Positions 43,229 through 53,990 of a stretch of DNA of 64,000 nt are shown piece after piece (position 1 is the stretch's first letter; each line of letters begins with the position of its first letter). The stretch is taken from the NCBI RefSeq assembly GCF_003367175.1, contig NZ_QRGA01000024.1:1-64000 (forward strand), given 5' to 3'. A model generated the notes under the pieces. That model made no database searches. It saw nothing but the letters and a program-made list of their open reading frames with translations, and had not been told where the DNA came from. The position numbers were made by a program, and so were the translations under genes. Origin of the DNA: Trinickia dinghuensis (GTDB taxonomy: Bacteria; Pseudomonadota; Gammaproteobacteria; Burkholderiales; Burkholderiaceae).

Positions 43229-43257
43229 ACGGGAAGTGAACGGGAACCGAACGGGAA
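43229..43257. repeat. Three ACGGGAA direct repeats, 11-bp period
   Basis: ACGGGAA starts at 43229, 43240 and 43251, exactly one helical turn apart. An inverted copy TTCCCGT is at 43160-43166, and the palindrome TACCGGCCGGTA lies between these and the gene (43099-43110). The set lies ahead of the AlpA-like/DUF3987 operon; iterons or excisionase sites are both possible. Confidence 0.6.
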
Positions 43258-43316
43258 GCCCGTATTGTCTCGCTGGTCAATATACCGGCACACTGAGCCC
43301 GCTAAGCATAAATCGG

Positions 43317-44264
43317 TTAGAGGCCCGCCCGCCTTTTTGGACCCGCGGATTCTTTCTCCCATCGAGACCGCCACTCGGGGAAAAAGCGTTCGAATAGGTC
43401 ATCAAATATCCTGAAAGTCCAATCGCGCGGGCTTGTACGGATCAACCACAGAGCCGCCTGCACAGGATCCCAGCGCGCCAGCCGTCCTCTTCCTACCCCG
43501 TCCTTGGCTGATTTCAGCCCCTGCGACGGATTCTTGAACGAACGCTGCATCTTCTTTCTTGCGATCTCATTCTTCTGGGCCACTTCGAGCCGCGTCACGA
43601 GATCGCGCGTCAGCACCCACGCGGGCTCATCCTCCAGTTCCTTTACGGGCTCATCTTCTGTGGTGGCCTCGGGTAGGCCAGTCTCTGGAACTTTGTCAGC
43701 GGTAGGAGCCTTCGCTCGCAGAAACTCAAGCACCGCTTCCGTCTCGAAGCCAAGACCACTCAGCCAAACACGATCGTCTACGCCGAAAAGCACTGAGTCA
43801 GCTGCGAGGGACAACGGGGTCAATTGCTCTCGCCCAGACAGGAAATCGTTGAACTGATCCCTGTTGCGGGAGGTCATGCGTTCCAGCATGGCCATGGCCC
43901 GCTTTCTGCCTTCGGCATCGAGGCGAACTGGCTGGCCCGTCACGCTCCAGTTTCGCCATGCCGGGCTGTGTTCAGCATGCTCAGTCAGCTCCCAGTGCAA
44001 CCGACTCGCAGCAAGCCAACGACGGTAGATGCGCGCCATCACCATCGCGGGCTGGAATGGGCCCTGCGCCACGGGCTCGACCGCATTACCCGGTAGTTTC
44101 TCGACGAAGTGTTCGATCTGCAGGGCCTCCTCCTCCGGGATTTCAACGCCATGCTCGGCGATCAAAGCGATCACCTCGTCGAGCGTGATACACGGCTTGT
44201 CGGGCAGGTTGTCCTCATACAACGGTTCAGCGAGACGCCGGACCTTCTGGGCTTGCACGGTCAT
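43317..44264 (-). CDS. Unknown island protein
   Basis: A 315-aa soluble protein, unrecognised. It has acidic stretches (E-D-E-P-V-K-E-L-E-D-E-P, about 213-224), a basic segment (A-R-K-K-M-Q-R-S-F-K-N, about 243-253) and an aromatic C-terminus (D-W-T-F-R-I-F-D-D-L-F-E-R-F-F-P-E-W-R). It lies between the integrase and the excisionase-like gene on the same strand. A role in integration or regulation is guesswork from position. Confidence 0.6.
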   Translation of the reverse strand: MTVQAQKVRRLAEPLYEDNLPDKPCITLDEVIALIAEHGVEIPEEEALQIEHFVEKLPGNAVEPVAQGPFQPAMVMARIYRRWLAASRLHWELTEHAEHSPAWRNWSVTGQPVRLDAEGRKRAMAMLERMTSRNRDQFNDFLSGREQLTPLSLAADSVLFGVDDRVWLSGLGFETEAVLEFLRAKAPTADKVPETGLPEATTEDEPVKELEDEPAWVLTRDLVTRLEVAQKNEIARKKMQRSFKNPSQGLKSAKDGVGRGRLARWDPVQAALWLIRTSPRDWTFRIFDDLFERFFPEWRSRWEKESAGPKRRAGL

Positions 44265-44554
44265 GGATGTTCGGGAATCTATACCTTGTTGAAATTCAAT
44301 TCCGCCGCTCGTTACCTGTCTTGCGCACCCTTCGACGGGCTCTCATGCCGGCCGGTCCGGGTATTCCTTCAATACGGCATAAAGCTGCCTTGCGGCAGCC
44401 ACCTTTTCCTAAGGCATTGAATCGTCGGTCCTGGCCCCGTCGCTGCGTCTTAACAATCTGGGCGATTACTTATCTCCATGGGCTCAAGATTCTAGCGTGC
44501 GGCGAACCAGAAACGATAGGCAGAGTGGCGGCTAATGGGCCGCCGCCCCGCATC

Positions 44555-45901
44555 TCAAGCTACGCCACCCTCAAACTGGACTCCCGCTTGCTCCAACATC
44601 CAAGACTCGATTTTGTCGTGCCACATTCGTAGCAGATCAAGGGGACGACGCCGATAGTGTTTCTCGGCGATCGCCGACGGCTTGTGCCCCTGAATTTGCG
44701 CGACCACGCCCACGGGCACTTCAACCCATTCCGACAGCGTGCCGAAAGAGCGACGAAGACCATGCAATGTGACATGCGGGAGTTCGGCCGCCGCGAGGAC
44801 CTTGTTGTGCGCAATCCGGGGTTCAGCGATTTTCCCGTCTTCCGAGGTCTTGCTCGCGAACACCCATTCGGATGGCACCCAGCTCTCTCCGCGCTCGACG
44901 AGGCGCGCGAGTTGCCGCCGGTCCGGCGGCGTCTCGTTCAGGCGCTTCAAGTTCATGAGCAGCGTCGCGAGATATGGAGTAAGAGGAATTGTCCGGCCAC
45001 CAGTCCCCTCGACCTTGTCATCGAGCACGACGCTTCGCCAGCGGAAATCAATATCCTCCCACCGCAGTCCCGCCCACTCCTCACGACGCGCACCGGTAAG
45101 CAGGAGCCCCTGCAGATACGCGCTTTGGACCGGATTCGCGATCTTGCGGACCTCTTGGAACCACACTCCTAACTGCTCCCGCTGCAACGAATCGCCGTCC
45201 TTGGCCTTCACGCGCGGAACGACGTCACGCACATCGCGAGCTTTGTAGGCGTCGGTGGGCACGATTTCTTTATAGCTCGGTGAATCGTGTGTCCAACGGA
45301 TAAACCCTCGCAGTAGCCGGAATGAGAGCGCCGACATCGTAGGACGGTCCTGCGACTGCAACACCATCCATTCAGCGATCCGCTCGCTGGTCAGCTCCGA
45401 AAGCTTCAAGGGGCGCAGTTGGGCCAGCGGGCCCGCCTGCGTGAGCCCCTTGCCCCGCTTCTTTGGCTTGCCGCCTTCATGAGCATGCTGAAGATGATCG
45501 TTGTAGTGCCTTTCGCTCCAGAACGGCTTGCGGCTCTCAACGTACTCATCCCAGGCTTCACCAAATGTAACGTCGCGCCGCCGCGCTTCCGCCTGCCGAG
45601 CTTCGTGGGCCGCTTGTTGCTGTGCTCGCGCCTCACGCGGGTCTTTGCCGTCGTCGATCAGGGTTTTGAGCCGCGCCGCCTCAGTGCGGGCTCGCCCCAA
45701 GTCCCAAGCTCGAGCGTCCCCGATCGTCAATCGGATTGTTTTGCCGAACAGCCGGGATTCGAAAACATAGGCTCGCGCGCCAGCGATCGTCACTCGCAAC
45801 CCGAAGCCAGGCGCCTTCGCGTCCCAATAAATTGTCTGCTGTTTTCCCGGCTCGCACTGAAGGCTCTCGACACGAGCCGCCGTGAGGTTCTGCTTGGACA
45901 T
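44555..45901 (-). CDS. int: Tyrosine integrase of the island
   Basis: A 448-aa tyrosine recombinase (P4/phage-integrase type). The N-terminal DUF4102-like arm-binding domain (residues 1-95) has G-F-G-L-R-V-T and R-L-T-I-G-D-A. Catalytic residues visible: R272 (T-G-A-R-R-E-E-W), H380-G-L-R383, H406 (Q-G-H) and nucleophile Y416 (E-K-H-Y). The ATG at 45901 is preferred; an upstream TTG at 45931 would run through the arm repeats. It is transcribed away from the right att core 160 bp away and should catalyse integration at tRNA-Lys. Confidence 0.95.
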   Translation of the reverse strand: MSKQNLTAARVESLQCEPGKQQTIYWDAKAPGFGLRVTIAGARAYVFESRLFGKTIRLTIGDARAWDLGRARTEAARLKTLIDDGKDPREARAQQQAAHEARQAEARRRDVTFGEAWDEYVESRKPFWSERHYNDHLQHAHEGGKPKKRGKGLTQAGPLAQLRPLKLSELTSERIAEWMVLQSQDRPTMSALSFRLLRGFIRWTHDSPSYKEIVPTDAYKARDVRDVVPRVKAKDGDSLQREQLGVWFQEVRKIANPVQSAYLQGLLLTGARREEWAGLRWEDIDFRWRSVVLDDKVEGTGGRTIPLTPYLATLLMNLKRLNETPPDRRQLARLVERGESWVPSEWVFASKTSEDGKIAEPRIAHNKVLAAAELPHVTLHGLRRSFGTLSEWVEVPVGVVAQIQGHKPSAIAEKHYRRRPLDLLRMWHDKIESWMLEQAGVQFEGGVA

Positions 45902-45911
45902 CGCTTCTCCG

Positions 45912-45930
45912 TGTAGGCACCATGTAGGCA
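45912..45930. repeat. Direct repeats TGTAGGCA, candidate integrase arm sites (right)
   Basis: TGTAGGCA at 45912-45919 and 45923-45930, 11 bp apart, same spacing as the left-end pair at 502-520. They overlap the promoter region of int, so occupancy could also autoregulate it. Confidence 0.55.
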
Positions 45931-46060
45931 AATCCTAGGAGAATGGATCCACTCAGGTCAACGAAAAAATCCGAAGAGGACGGCGCAACGCCTTATTTTA
46001 CGGGCAGCTCAGCCTCAGCATGAATATCAATCCACATCAAGGAATGCAGAGTCTCTCGGA

Positions 46061-46108
46061 CTCTTAATCCGTAGGTCGAGTGTTCGAGTCACTCACGCCC
46101 CACCAAAG
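46061..46108 (+). other. Right attachment site: 3' half of tRNA-Lys(CTT)
   Basis: 48 bp identical to 399-446 except at 46089. Homology to tRNA extends four bases further left than in the left copy (CGGA at 46057-46060), then stops. It marks the island-chromosome junction. Confidence 0.88.
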
Positions 46109-46129
46109 AATTCTGCTGTAGGAAATCAA

Positions 46130-46160
46130 GCACTTGCGAGCGATCGCAGTGCTTTTTTTT
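46130..46160 (+). terminator. Terminator downstream of the right att copy
   Basis: GCACTTGCGA (46130-46139) pairs with TCGCA-GTGC (46144-46152, one bulged T), then an eight-T run. It is placed as a tRNA terminator, so this is probably the original chromosomal flank of tRNA-Lys. Confidence 0.75.
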
Positions 46161-46368
46161 CGTCTGTAGGGCGGGTGTAAAAGCTTGCCTTTCCCGGCGT
46201 CATCGTTCGGCCCCCACCGAATCTCCCCCGCTTCCCGAGAGGCGACAATCGCCAGCTAGCGGCGATTCCAAGCCACCCAAAAGCGTCGCTTCGGCTGCCA
46301 TTGGTCCTATCTTTCGCCCTCGGCTGCGGCGACCGTCACGCGACCTGGTCGACCGCCCTATCACTCGC

Positions 46369-46947
46369 TTAGCAGATCCGTTTTCCGTCGCGAGACAAAA
46401 TCACTTCCAATGCCGCATCCTCATACAGAGCCGTCTTAGCATTTCTAAGCAGTTGCTTCCCCGACTCGCGCAGCGACGCACTGATCGCCCCCACGATGAC
46501 GAAAAGGGGCGCGACAAGCATGAACAACGCAGACAAGACGATAAAAACCGGCGACCGCAACCAAATCAGCAAGCCAACCCAGAGCAATACTTGCTTGTAA
46601 GCATTTTGAATCAGCGGTGGCCCTTCCTTCAGCGAAACCACTTCCTCTCGCACAGACGCATCGGACAAGCGTGAACCAGCGACCGACAACAACAAAAACC
46701 GCCAGACCGACAACTTGTCCGCATTGTGCAGAAACACGTTTGCCTTCTCGCGGAAAGCTTGGTAGTGCATATCCGAAAATGAGATTTCCCCCCTCGCAGC
46801 AGCGTCGAAGACCCCGTCTCGGACCTCCCGCAACCGCTGGCGGACAGCATCGACAGTAAATTGCTGCATCGGCCAGTACACCAGGGCCACTGCAACTACC
46901 CACCCAAGCAGATTCAGCAGACGATTCAAAAGTTCTACGCTACTCAT
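46369..46947 (-). CDS. Membrane protein, unknown
   Basis: A 192-aa protein with an N-terminal segment (about 10-26) and two adjacent C-terminal segments (about 116-150), separated by a charged helical domain (V-R-Q-R-L-R-E-V-R-D-G-V-F-D, F-R-E-K-A-N-V-F-L-H-N-A-D-K). Not recognised. First gene of the chromosomal flank; its C-terminus (I-L-S-R-D-G-K-R-I-C) is cytoplasmic if the N-terminus is outside. Confidence 0.65.
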   Translation of the reverse strand: MSSVELLNRLLNLLGWVVAVALVYWPMQQFTVDAVRQRLREVRDGVFDAAARGEISFSDMHYQAFREKANVFLHNADKLSVWRFLLLSVAGSRLSDASVREEVVSLKEGPPLIQNAYKQVLLWVGLLIWLRSPVFIVLSALFMLVAPLFVIVGAISASLRESGKQLLRNAKTALYEDAALEVILSRDGKRIC

Positions 46948-47288
46948 CGTTCCGCCCCCTTCCTTTAGGGCCTCGACCGTTCTTTAATAGACCCCTACTC
47001 GAGCAATCCGGGTCAAGCATGCGCTCCAAATCCTTGAAGCGTTGCGACATGCTAGCCACGCTCCGGCGGCGAAGCCATCCGGCGCTTACTCGATCATCGA
47101 AGGCTCGCACATAAGCTCCCGAATCGCAGCGACAGTCCGCCAAATAGGACTGATTCACCAACGACACATGCCGCTGGGAAGGCAGGGGGCTGGCATAGTT
47201 GGCGATCGACTATTACGGCACAGTAACGGTCCGGTAGAGCCTCGTGACCGTGACCGAATCACAAAACAACTGCTCCGAAGGCATGTTC
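46948..47288. other. Intergenic spacer
   Basis: No gene, repeat or terminator I can support; divergent promoters are expected here. Confidence 0.4.
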
Positions 47289-47729
47289 ATGAATTTGATT
47301 CCGAAGCCGGTGCAAGCCCTGTTGGCCGCCTTGCTTACTGCATTCATCGTTGCACCATTTCTCTTTCTCCTGCCAGTTCCCCCAACGGATCGCTCGGCAC
47401 TCATCGCGCTCGTCGTGATTTTCATTGTCGCCAGTTGCAGTGCCAGGCTGTATCTCAAGTTCGCCCCACTGAACCAAAGAGCCCTACTAGGCCTTCTCAC
47501 AATGGGCGCGGTACTCAATGTCCTAACGCCGATCGCGTTTAGGCTGCTCCCAGGCGCGCTACTCGACAGGATGATCCTCGATGTGATCGCACCGCTCTTC
47601 GGCCTCGATGGCGAATATGCGCACGACGCCGCCGGCTATGAGCTCTGGTGGGAGATATGGCTGTCTCTCGCGCTGATAGCACTCTCCATCCGATGGGTCG
47701 TCCGGAGGACTGCGCTCTCGAAAGCCTAA
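47289..47729 (+). CDS. Four-helix membrane protein, unknown
   Basis: About 146 aa from ATG 47289, which has GAAGG eight bases upstream (an ATG at 47283 is too close to it). Four hydrophobic segments (about 8-27, 35-50, 60-78, 115-130). A basic tail R-W-V-V-R-R ends the protein. No family recognised; could be a small permease-like or accessory protein. Confidence 0.65.
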   Translation: MNLIPKPVQALLAALLTAFIVAPFLFLLPVPPTDRSALIALVVIFIVASCSARLYLKFAPLNQRALLGLLTMGAVLNVLTPIAFRLLPGALLDRMILDVIAPLFGLDGEYAHDAAGYELWWEIWLSLALIALSIRWVVRRTALSKA

Positions 47730-47971
47730 CGGTACTGCTCGCTCGGCCACAACTCGGGCTGCATGAATCAGCCGCCGCTAGGCTTACGTCGTCGGAATCA
47801 AGTCACGCAACTCGTGCCGATGAACCAAAGTCCGCCTTTTGTCAGTAAGTGATGGGCTATATAAGCCAGTAGTGGGCACGATCTAGGTAGACTTTCAGCA
47901 TCGAATGCTCCTGCGCAACCGAGAGAAGCATTTCGTCGCTTTTCAGCACGCTTAACGAAAACGAGAACTCG

Positions 47972-48223
47972 ATGCTCGAACTTAGACCTGGATGCGAGTG
48001 CTGCGACAAGGACCTATCACCGGAATCCGACGAAGCGCTGATCTGCTCGTTCGAATGCACGTTTTGCATCGACTGCGCGACCAACGTGCTGAGCGGAAAG
48101 TGCCCGAATTGCGGCGGCGAACTCGTAGCTCGGCCGCGCCGCCCGGCCATCAAGTTGGCGGACAACCCGCCCTCGACCAAGCGCGTGTTCAATCCTGCGT
48201 GTGGTCAGCAAGACAGAGGGTAA
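47972..48223 (+). CDS. DUF1272 zinc-finger protein
   Basis: An 83-aa protein of the DUF1272 family: L-E-L-R-P-G-C-E-C-C-D-K-D-L, then C-S-F-E-C-T-F-C-x-x-C and C-P-N-C-G-G-E-L-V. The regular cysteine pairs predict two structural Zn sites. The family is common in Burkholderiaceae with no assigned function. Single-gene unit. Confidence 0.9.
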   Translation: MLELRPGCECCDKDLSPESDEALICSFECTFCIDCATNVLSGKCPNCGGELVARPRRPAIKLADNPPSTKRVFNPACGQQDRG

Positions 48224-48494
48224 ATCCAAGCGCCAATCTCCGAGCAATCAGCATCCGGTCTCGTGGGCCTCATCGCTCATTTCGTCGCCTACGAGCAGCC
48301 AATCTCCTTCCGTTCGCTCCAGAACCGCCCGCTCGTAATAGCGGCGCTCGCATTCAGCGCGCCCTTGCAACCTCTCAGATCTGGTAGTTCATCAACTGGA
48401 AACGCCATGCGATAGTCCGCCCCCGCCCGCAATGAATCGGTAAAACGTCTCACTGCGAAACAAACGCCGCTGCATCCCTGTCGAGAAACGCCAA
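48224..48494. promoter_or_regulatory. Upstream region of the asnB-like operon
   Basis: Spacer before the asparagine synthetase gene. No strong promoter match is obvious by eye; the region is not coding in any frame I can support. Confidence 0.4.
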
Positions 48495-50234
48495 ATGTGC
48501 AGAATGTTTGGACTGTTCGGCCGCAACAAACGCGACAAAGCCATCGAGTGCATCGAATATCTGAAGCCCGGCGGCCCCGACGAGCAGAACGTGCGATTCT
48601 TGCGCAGCGGCTTGCTCGGACATACGCGACTGTCCATCAACGGCCCGTTGAACGGTAGCCAGCCCTACGCTCTGGACGGCCGACACTGCATCTTCGTCGG
48701 CGAAATCTACAACCACAGGGCTCTCTCAGCGACCTACGGCATCAGACGATACGAAGGCGACTCCGACGGCTGCGTTATCTTGCCGTTGTTCGATCGCCTC
48801 GGACCGCGTTTCGTCGAGCAACTCGATGGAATGTTCGCGATCGCGATAGTCGACACACGACAAAACGACAAGCTCTACCTTTATACGGACAGCGTTGCCG
48901 TCAAGCCAGTCTATTACAAACATTCCACCGGTTCCCTGAGCTTTGCATCGGAGATCGAGGCGCTTCCCGATCTAGACGATTCAGACAGAACAGTACGAGC
49001 GTCAAGCTTCGACACCTACGGTGCATTCCGATCCTTTCTCGGCGCGCAAACGATCTTCTCCAACATCAAGGTGCTCGAACCCACCACCTATTTGACATTC
49101 GACGGCGAGCGCGCGTCGATCGAACGCTATGTTCCATCGTCCGAACAATCGTTGCCCGGTGCCTACGATGCAGCAGGCTTTTCCGGTGACCTCCGGCGCG
49201 CCGCCGGTTGGATGACGGACGCCGATGTTCCCGTTTGCTCCACGTTGTCCGGCGGCATCGATTCAAGCCTCGTAGCGGCGCTCTCGAGTCGAGACCCTGC
49301 GATGTCTCACGCATTCAATGTCTGGTATGAAGGCGATTGGCAAGAAGACGAAACCGCGTACGCAAAGATGGTCGCTGCGCAAGCCGGCATCGAATACCAC
49401 CAGGTGACCGTCGAGAACGTGGGCTTTCCCGATCTCATCCAGCGAATGTGCAGGGCGTTGAGTCAACCCAACGCAGCAGCACACTGTCTCAGCACCTTCA
49501 GACTCTATGAAGCGATCTCCGCGTCTCGATTTCGGGTTGCGCTCGTAGGCGAAGGCGCCGATGACTTTTTCGGCGGCTACGATCGAATGGTTCAGGTCGC
49601 AACGGCCTCCGCGCAGGAAGAGGCTCTATTCGCTTACATCACCGATTTGGCGGCCATACCGAGCAGCCTGCGCACACGCCTGATCGAGCCCGAGGCGGTC
49701 GACATGCAGTACGCCATGCGATTAAAAGACTTCATACGCAGCCTGCCGGGGAACACCTGGTTTCGCAAAGTGCTTCACTTCGAAGCAAAGCATCGGTTGC
49801 CGTATTACATTCTCCATCGAGTGGACGCGTTGAGCATGGCGCACTCCGTCGAAGCGCGCGTTCCGTTTTGCCTACCTTCGGTCTATCGGCACGCGTCGAT
49901 TTGCGAAGATGAGCAACTGGTCGATCGGCACTCGCGCAAGCGGCCTATCTACGACTGTGCGAAAGGTATCTTGCCGGAGGCAATTCTGACGCGACAAAAG
50001 CAGCCATTTCTGCTGCCCATCGCCGGAATGCTGCGCCCGGGCTACGCCGTATTCGACTATCTGATGGATACGCTGCATTCGTCGTGTCGAACACTCGGCT
50101 TCGTAAAAAGGGAGGTGCTGCTTAAATGTATCGAGGAAAACATGAACCGCCCCACCTCGGCGCTCGGAAATTCGATTTGGGCTTGGCTGATCTTCGAGGT
50201 TTGGGCCAATGAGCACAACATCACGTTCCGTTAA
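48495..50234 (+). CDS. Glutamine-hydrolysing asparagine synthetase-like protein
   Basis: A 579-aa class-B asparagine synthetase. Met1 is followed by Cys2, the Ntn amidotransferase nucleophile, which fixes the start at 48495. Glutaminase motifs: G-G-P-D-E (26-30), G-H-T-R-L-S-I (42-48), G-E-I-Y-N-H (69-74). The synthetase half has the PP-loop S252-G-G-I-D-S-S258 and later G-E-G-A-D-D-F-F-G-G-Y. It should transfer glutamine-derived ammonia to an AMP-activated aspartate or another carboxylate. The partner exporter overlaps its 3' end, so a specialised amide metabolite is possible. Confidence 0.9.
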   Translation: MCRMFGLFGRNKRDKAIECIEYLKPGGPDEQNVRFLRSGLLGHTRLSINGPLNGSQPYALDGRHCIFVGEIYNHRALSATYGIRRYEGDSDGCVILPLFDRLGPRFVEQLDGMFAIAIVDTRQNDKLYLYTDSVAVKPVYYKHSTGSLSFASEIEALPDLDDSDRTVRASSFDTYGAFRSFLGAQTIFSNIKVLEPTTYLTFDGERASIERYVPSSEQSLPGAYDAAGFSGDLRRAAGWMTDADVPVCSTLSGGIDSSLVAALSSRDPAMSHAFNVWYEGDWQEDETAYAKMVAAQAGIEYHQVTVENVGFPDLIQRMCRALSQPNAAAHCLSTFRLYEAISASRFRVALVGEGADDFFGGYDRMVQVATASAQEEALFAYITDLAAIPSSLRTRLIEPEAVDMQYAMRLKDFIRSLPGNTWFRKVLHFEAKHRLPYYILHRVDALSMAHSVEARVPFCLPSVYRHASICEDEQLVDRHSRKRPIYDCAKGILPEAILTRQKQPFLLPIAGMLRPGYAVFDYLMDTLHSSCRTLGFVKREVLLKCIEENMNRPTSALGNSIWAWLIFEVWANEHNITFR

Positions 50235-51093
50235 ACCTGAAATCGTCGCCTCCATCCTCCTCTGCCCGATCAGTCTCGCGGGCATGGGGATGTTCATCAA
50301 AGCGGCCAGCGGCGTACCCGAATCGGCGTTGCTACTCGCCCGCTTCGGCGTACCCGCTTTGATCTATTGGGGTCTACTCGCGGCGAAACGGTATCCGTTC
50401 AGAAGCATTCGCCCACACAAACACCTACTGCGCGCGGCACTCGGGTTCTCGTCCGTCTCTTGCTTGTTCGCTGCGATCGAGCGAATCCCTCTTTCAACGG
50501 CGCTATGTCTGTCTTATACGCTGCCGTTTTTTGCGTACGCGATCTCCTTGCTATCGGGGAAAGACCGCTTCGACGCAAGAGGGTTGTTCGTCATCGGTGC
50601 ACTGGCCGGGGTCGTCTGCATGACCAACCCGAGTGCCCACGCCGATGTCATGGGAATCGCATTCGCCCTCGCCTCTGCGTTGTTCGGCGCGATCGCGCTA
50701 TACGAAATCAAACGCGTCGCAAGATCCGAGGATTCCGATGCGGTGCTCATCATGTACTTCACGATTTCAACGATCGGCTTGACACTCTATATCCTGTTCT
50801 TCGACAAAGTTGCCGTGCAGACGATGAACACCGTCCCCTGGGGAATGCTGACGCTAATCGGCATCTGCGGCCTGCTCTATCAAGTCGGACTCGTCACTTC
50901 GCTGAAGGAAGTCTCGGTGTCGCTCGTATCGATGTTCCTGCTGCTCTCCGTTGCGATCAGCTTCGCGGGCGACCGGCTGTTGTTCAAATCGGCCTTTTCG
51001 TTCGTAGGCACACTCGGTCTCGTTATCCTGGCCGCCAGCATTTTGTGCTTCCAGTATTTCGAAAGCTCGAAGCAAAAATTGGCGAGAGGCTAA
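50209..51093 (+). CDS. EamA/DMT-family transporter
   Basis: A 294-aa inner-membrane protein with ten predicted helices in two EamA repeats (first half to about 140, second half from about 150), typical of DMT metabolite exporters of the YdcZ/RhaT/EamA type. The ATG at 50209 lies 26 bp inside the asnB-like gene after GAGG, so expression is translationally coupled. It probably exports an amino acid or the amide product of the synthetase; this is inference. Confidence 0.85.
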   Translation: MSTTSRSVKPEIVASILLCPISLAGMGMFIKAASGVPESALLLARFGVPALIYWGLLAAKRYPFRSIRPHKHLLRAALGFSSVSCLFAAIERIPLSTALCLSYTLPFFAYAISLLSGKDRFDARGLFVIGALAGVVCMTNPSAHADVMGIAFALASALFGAIALYEIKRVARSEDSDAVLIMYFTISTIGLTLYILFFDKVAVQTMNTVPWGMLTLIGICGLLYQVGLVTSLKEVSVSLVSMFLLLSVAISFAGDRLLFKSAFSFVGTLGLVILAASILCFQYFESSKQKLARG

Positions 51094-51173
51094 ACCGCAT
51101 CGGCAACGATGCCGAGTATCGGCGGAGCCCGACGCACCTAGTCCGGGCCCCGCCACTCTCAGGTCACTTCACC

Positions 51174-52754
<1,581 letters not shown>

Positions 52755-52813
52755 TTATTGCGCTGCGTGCCCGCGCAGCGCGTTTTTTGTGTCGAGCCGT
52801 TTCGGCTGCATCG

Positions 52814-52840
52814 AGGGCCGGCGCATGGCGCCCCGGCCCT
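52814..52840 (-). terminator. GC-rich hairpin between thuB and lamB
   Basis: AGGGCCGG (52814-52821) pairs with CCGGCCCT with a GCGCATGGCGC-type loop. No T run follows on the minus strand, so it may only attenuate the read-through into lamB. Confidence 0.45.
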
Positions 52841-52853
52841 AACGGCGCTGCGC

Positions 52854-53990
52854 TCAGCTCGCCATGTCGAGGTCGGCCACGGGGGCCGCCGTCTTCTTGT
52901 GCCCATCGAGCCGGATCGGCTCTCCGGCCGCCGCGCTCGCGTAGATCGCGTCAAGAATCTCCATCACGATCAGCCCCTCCTCCCCCGTCGCCGGATGCGG
53001 ACGCTCGGTCAGGATCGCTTCGGCGTAGTCGTACATCGCCGAATGCGCCGTCGAAGCCGGGCTGACGCGCATGTCGAACTGCGCGCCGTTCTGCTCCATG
53101 AACACCTGCGCGTCGAACGTGTAGCCTTCGTTCAGGTTCTTCTGCAGCAGGCCCGCGCGCGTGCCGAGCAAGCGCGTCTCCATGAGTTCAGCCTCCTGGA
53201 TGTTCGTCGCCCACGAAGCCTCGAGCACGAGCGTCGCGCCGTTGTCGAAGCGAATCAGCGTGGCAGCCAAATCCTCGACGTCGAAGATCTTGCCGGTACG
53301 CGCCGCCAGCTCTCGCCCGATCGGATCGTAAGTACTGCCCAGTACCCACACCGGCTTCGGATAGCCCATCAGCCACAGCGCCAGATCGAGGCGGTGCACG
53401 CCGAGGTCGATGAGCGGCCCGCCGCCCGCCAGCGCCTTCGTGCCGAACCATCCGCCGAAGCCCGGCAGGCCGCGTCGGCGATGCCAAACGGTGCGGCCGA
53501 AATAGAAATCGCCGAAGAGCCCCGCATCGACCTGCGCCTTGAGTGCGCGCGACTGCGCGCTGAACCGATACGAGAAGTTGATCATCAAGCGCTTGCCCGC
53601 GCGGTCGGCCGCGCGCAGCATCTCGCGTCCTTCCTCGGCGTTCATCGCCATCGGCTTTTCGCACAGGACATGGCAGCCGGCTTCGAACGCTGCGACGGTC
53701 AAATCGCGGTGAAACTTGTTCGGGGTGCAGACGCTGACGACATCGAGCTTCTCGGCGGCCAGCATCGCCTCCGCGCTCGTGTATCGCGCTTCGATACCGA
53801 AAGCGTCGCCGCGCTCGGCGAGCCGCTTCGTATCGGGATCGGCAATCGCCACGACATCGACGTCCGGGTGCTCGCGCCAGCCTTCGATGTGCTTGCGTCC
53901 GATCCCGAGACCCATCACCCCAACGCGCAGCCGGCGGCCCCGCAACACGGCGTCGAGCTGCGGGAGCTCGACCTTGTAGTCGTCGTTCAT
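52854..53990 (-). CDS. thuB: ThuB-like Gfo/Idh/MocA dehydrogenase
   Basis: A 378-aa NAD(P)-dependent oxidoreductase: Rossmann motif V-G-V-M-G27-L-G-I-G31-R, the E111-K-P113 signature and the C-terminal [13 protein letters not shown]. ThuB oxidises trehalose or related disaccharides to a 3-keto sugar. The ATG at 53990 overlaps the ThuA stop by ATGA, so start and coupling are clear. Upstream in-frame sequence is antisense shadow. Confidence 0.88.
   Translation of the reverse strand: MNDDYKVELPQLDAVLRGRRLRVGVMGLGIGRKHIEGWREHPDVDVVAIADPDTKRLAERGDAFGIEARYTSAEAMLAAEKLDVVSVCTPNKFHRDLTVAAFEAGCHVLCEKPMAMNAEEGREMLRAADRAGKRLMINFSYRFSAQSRALKAQVDAGLFGDFYFGRTVWHRRRGLPGFGGWFGTKALAGGGPLIDLGVHRLDLALWLMGYPKPVWVLGSTYDPIGRELAARTGKIFDVEDLAATLIRFDNGATLVLEASWATNIQEAELMETRLLGTRAGLLQKNLNEGYTFDAQVFMEQNGAQFDMRVSPASTAHSAMYDYAEAILTERPHPATGEEGLIVMEILDAIYASAAAGEPIRLDGHKKTAAPVADLDMAS

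Noticed and set aside
399-46108. Complete tRNA-Lys gene at either att copy
   Set aside because: Only the anticodon loop to CCA portion is present; 5' halves do not match a tRNA.
399-46108. Conjugative (ICE) transfer system
   Set aside because: No relaxase, coupling protein or type IV secretion ATPase is recognisable, so the element is not called an ICE.
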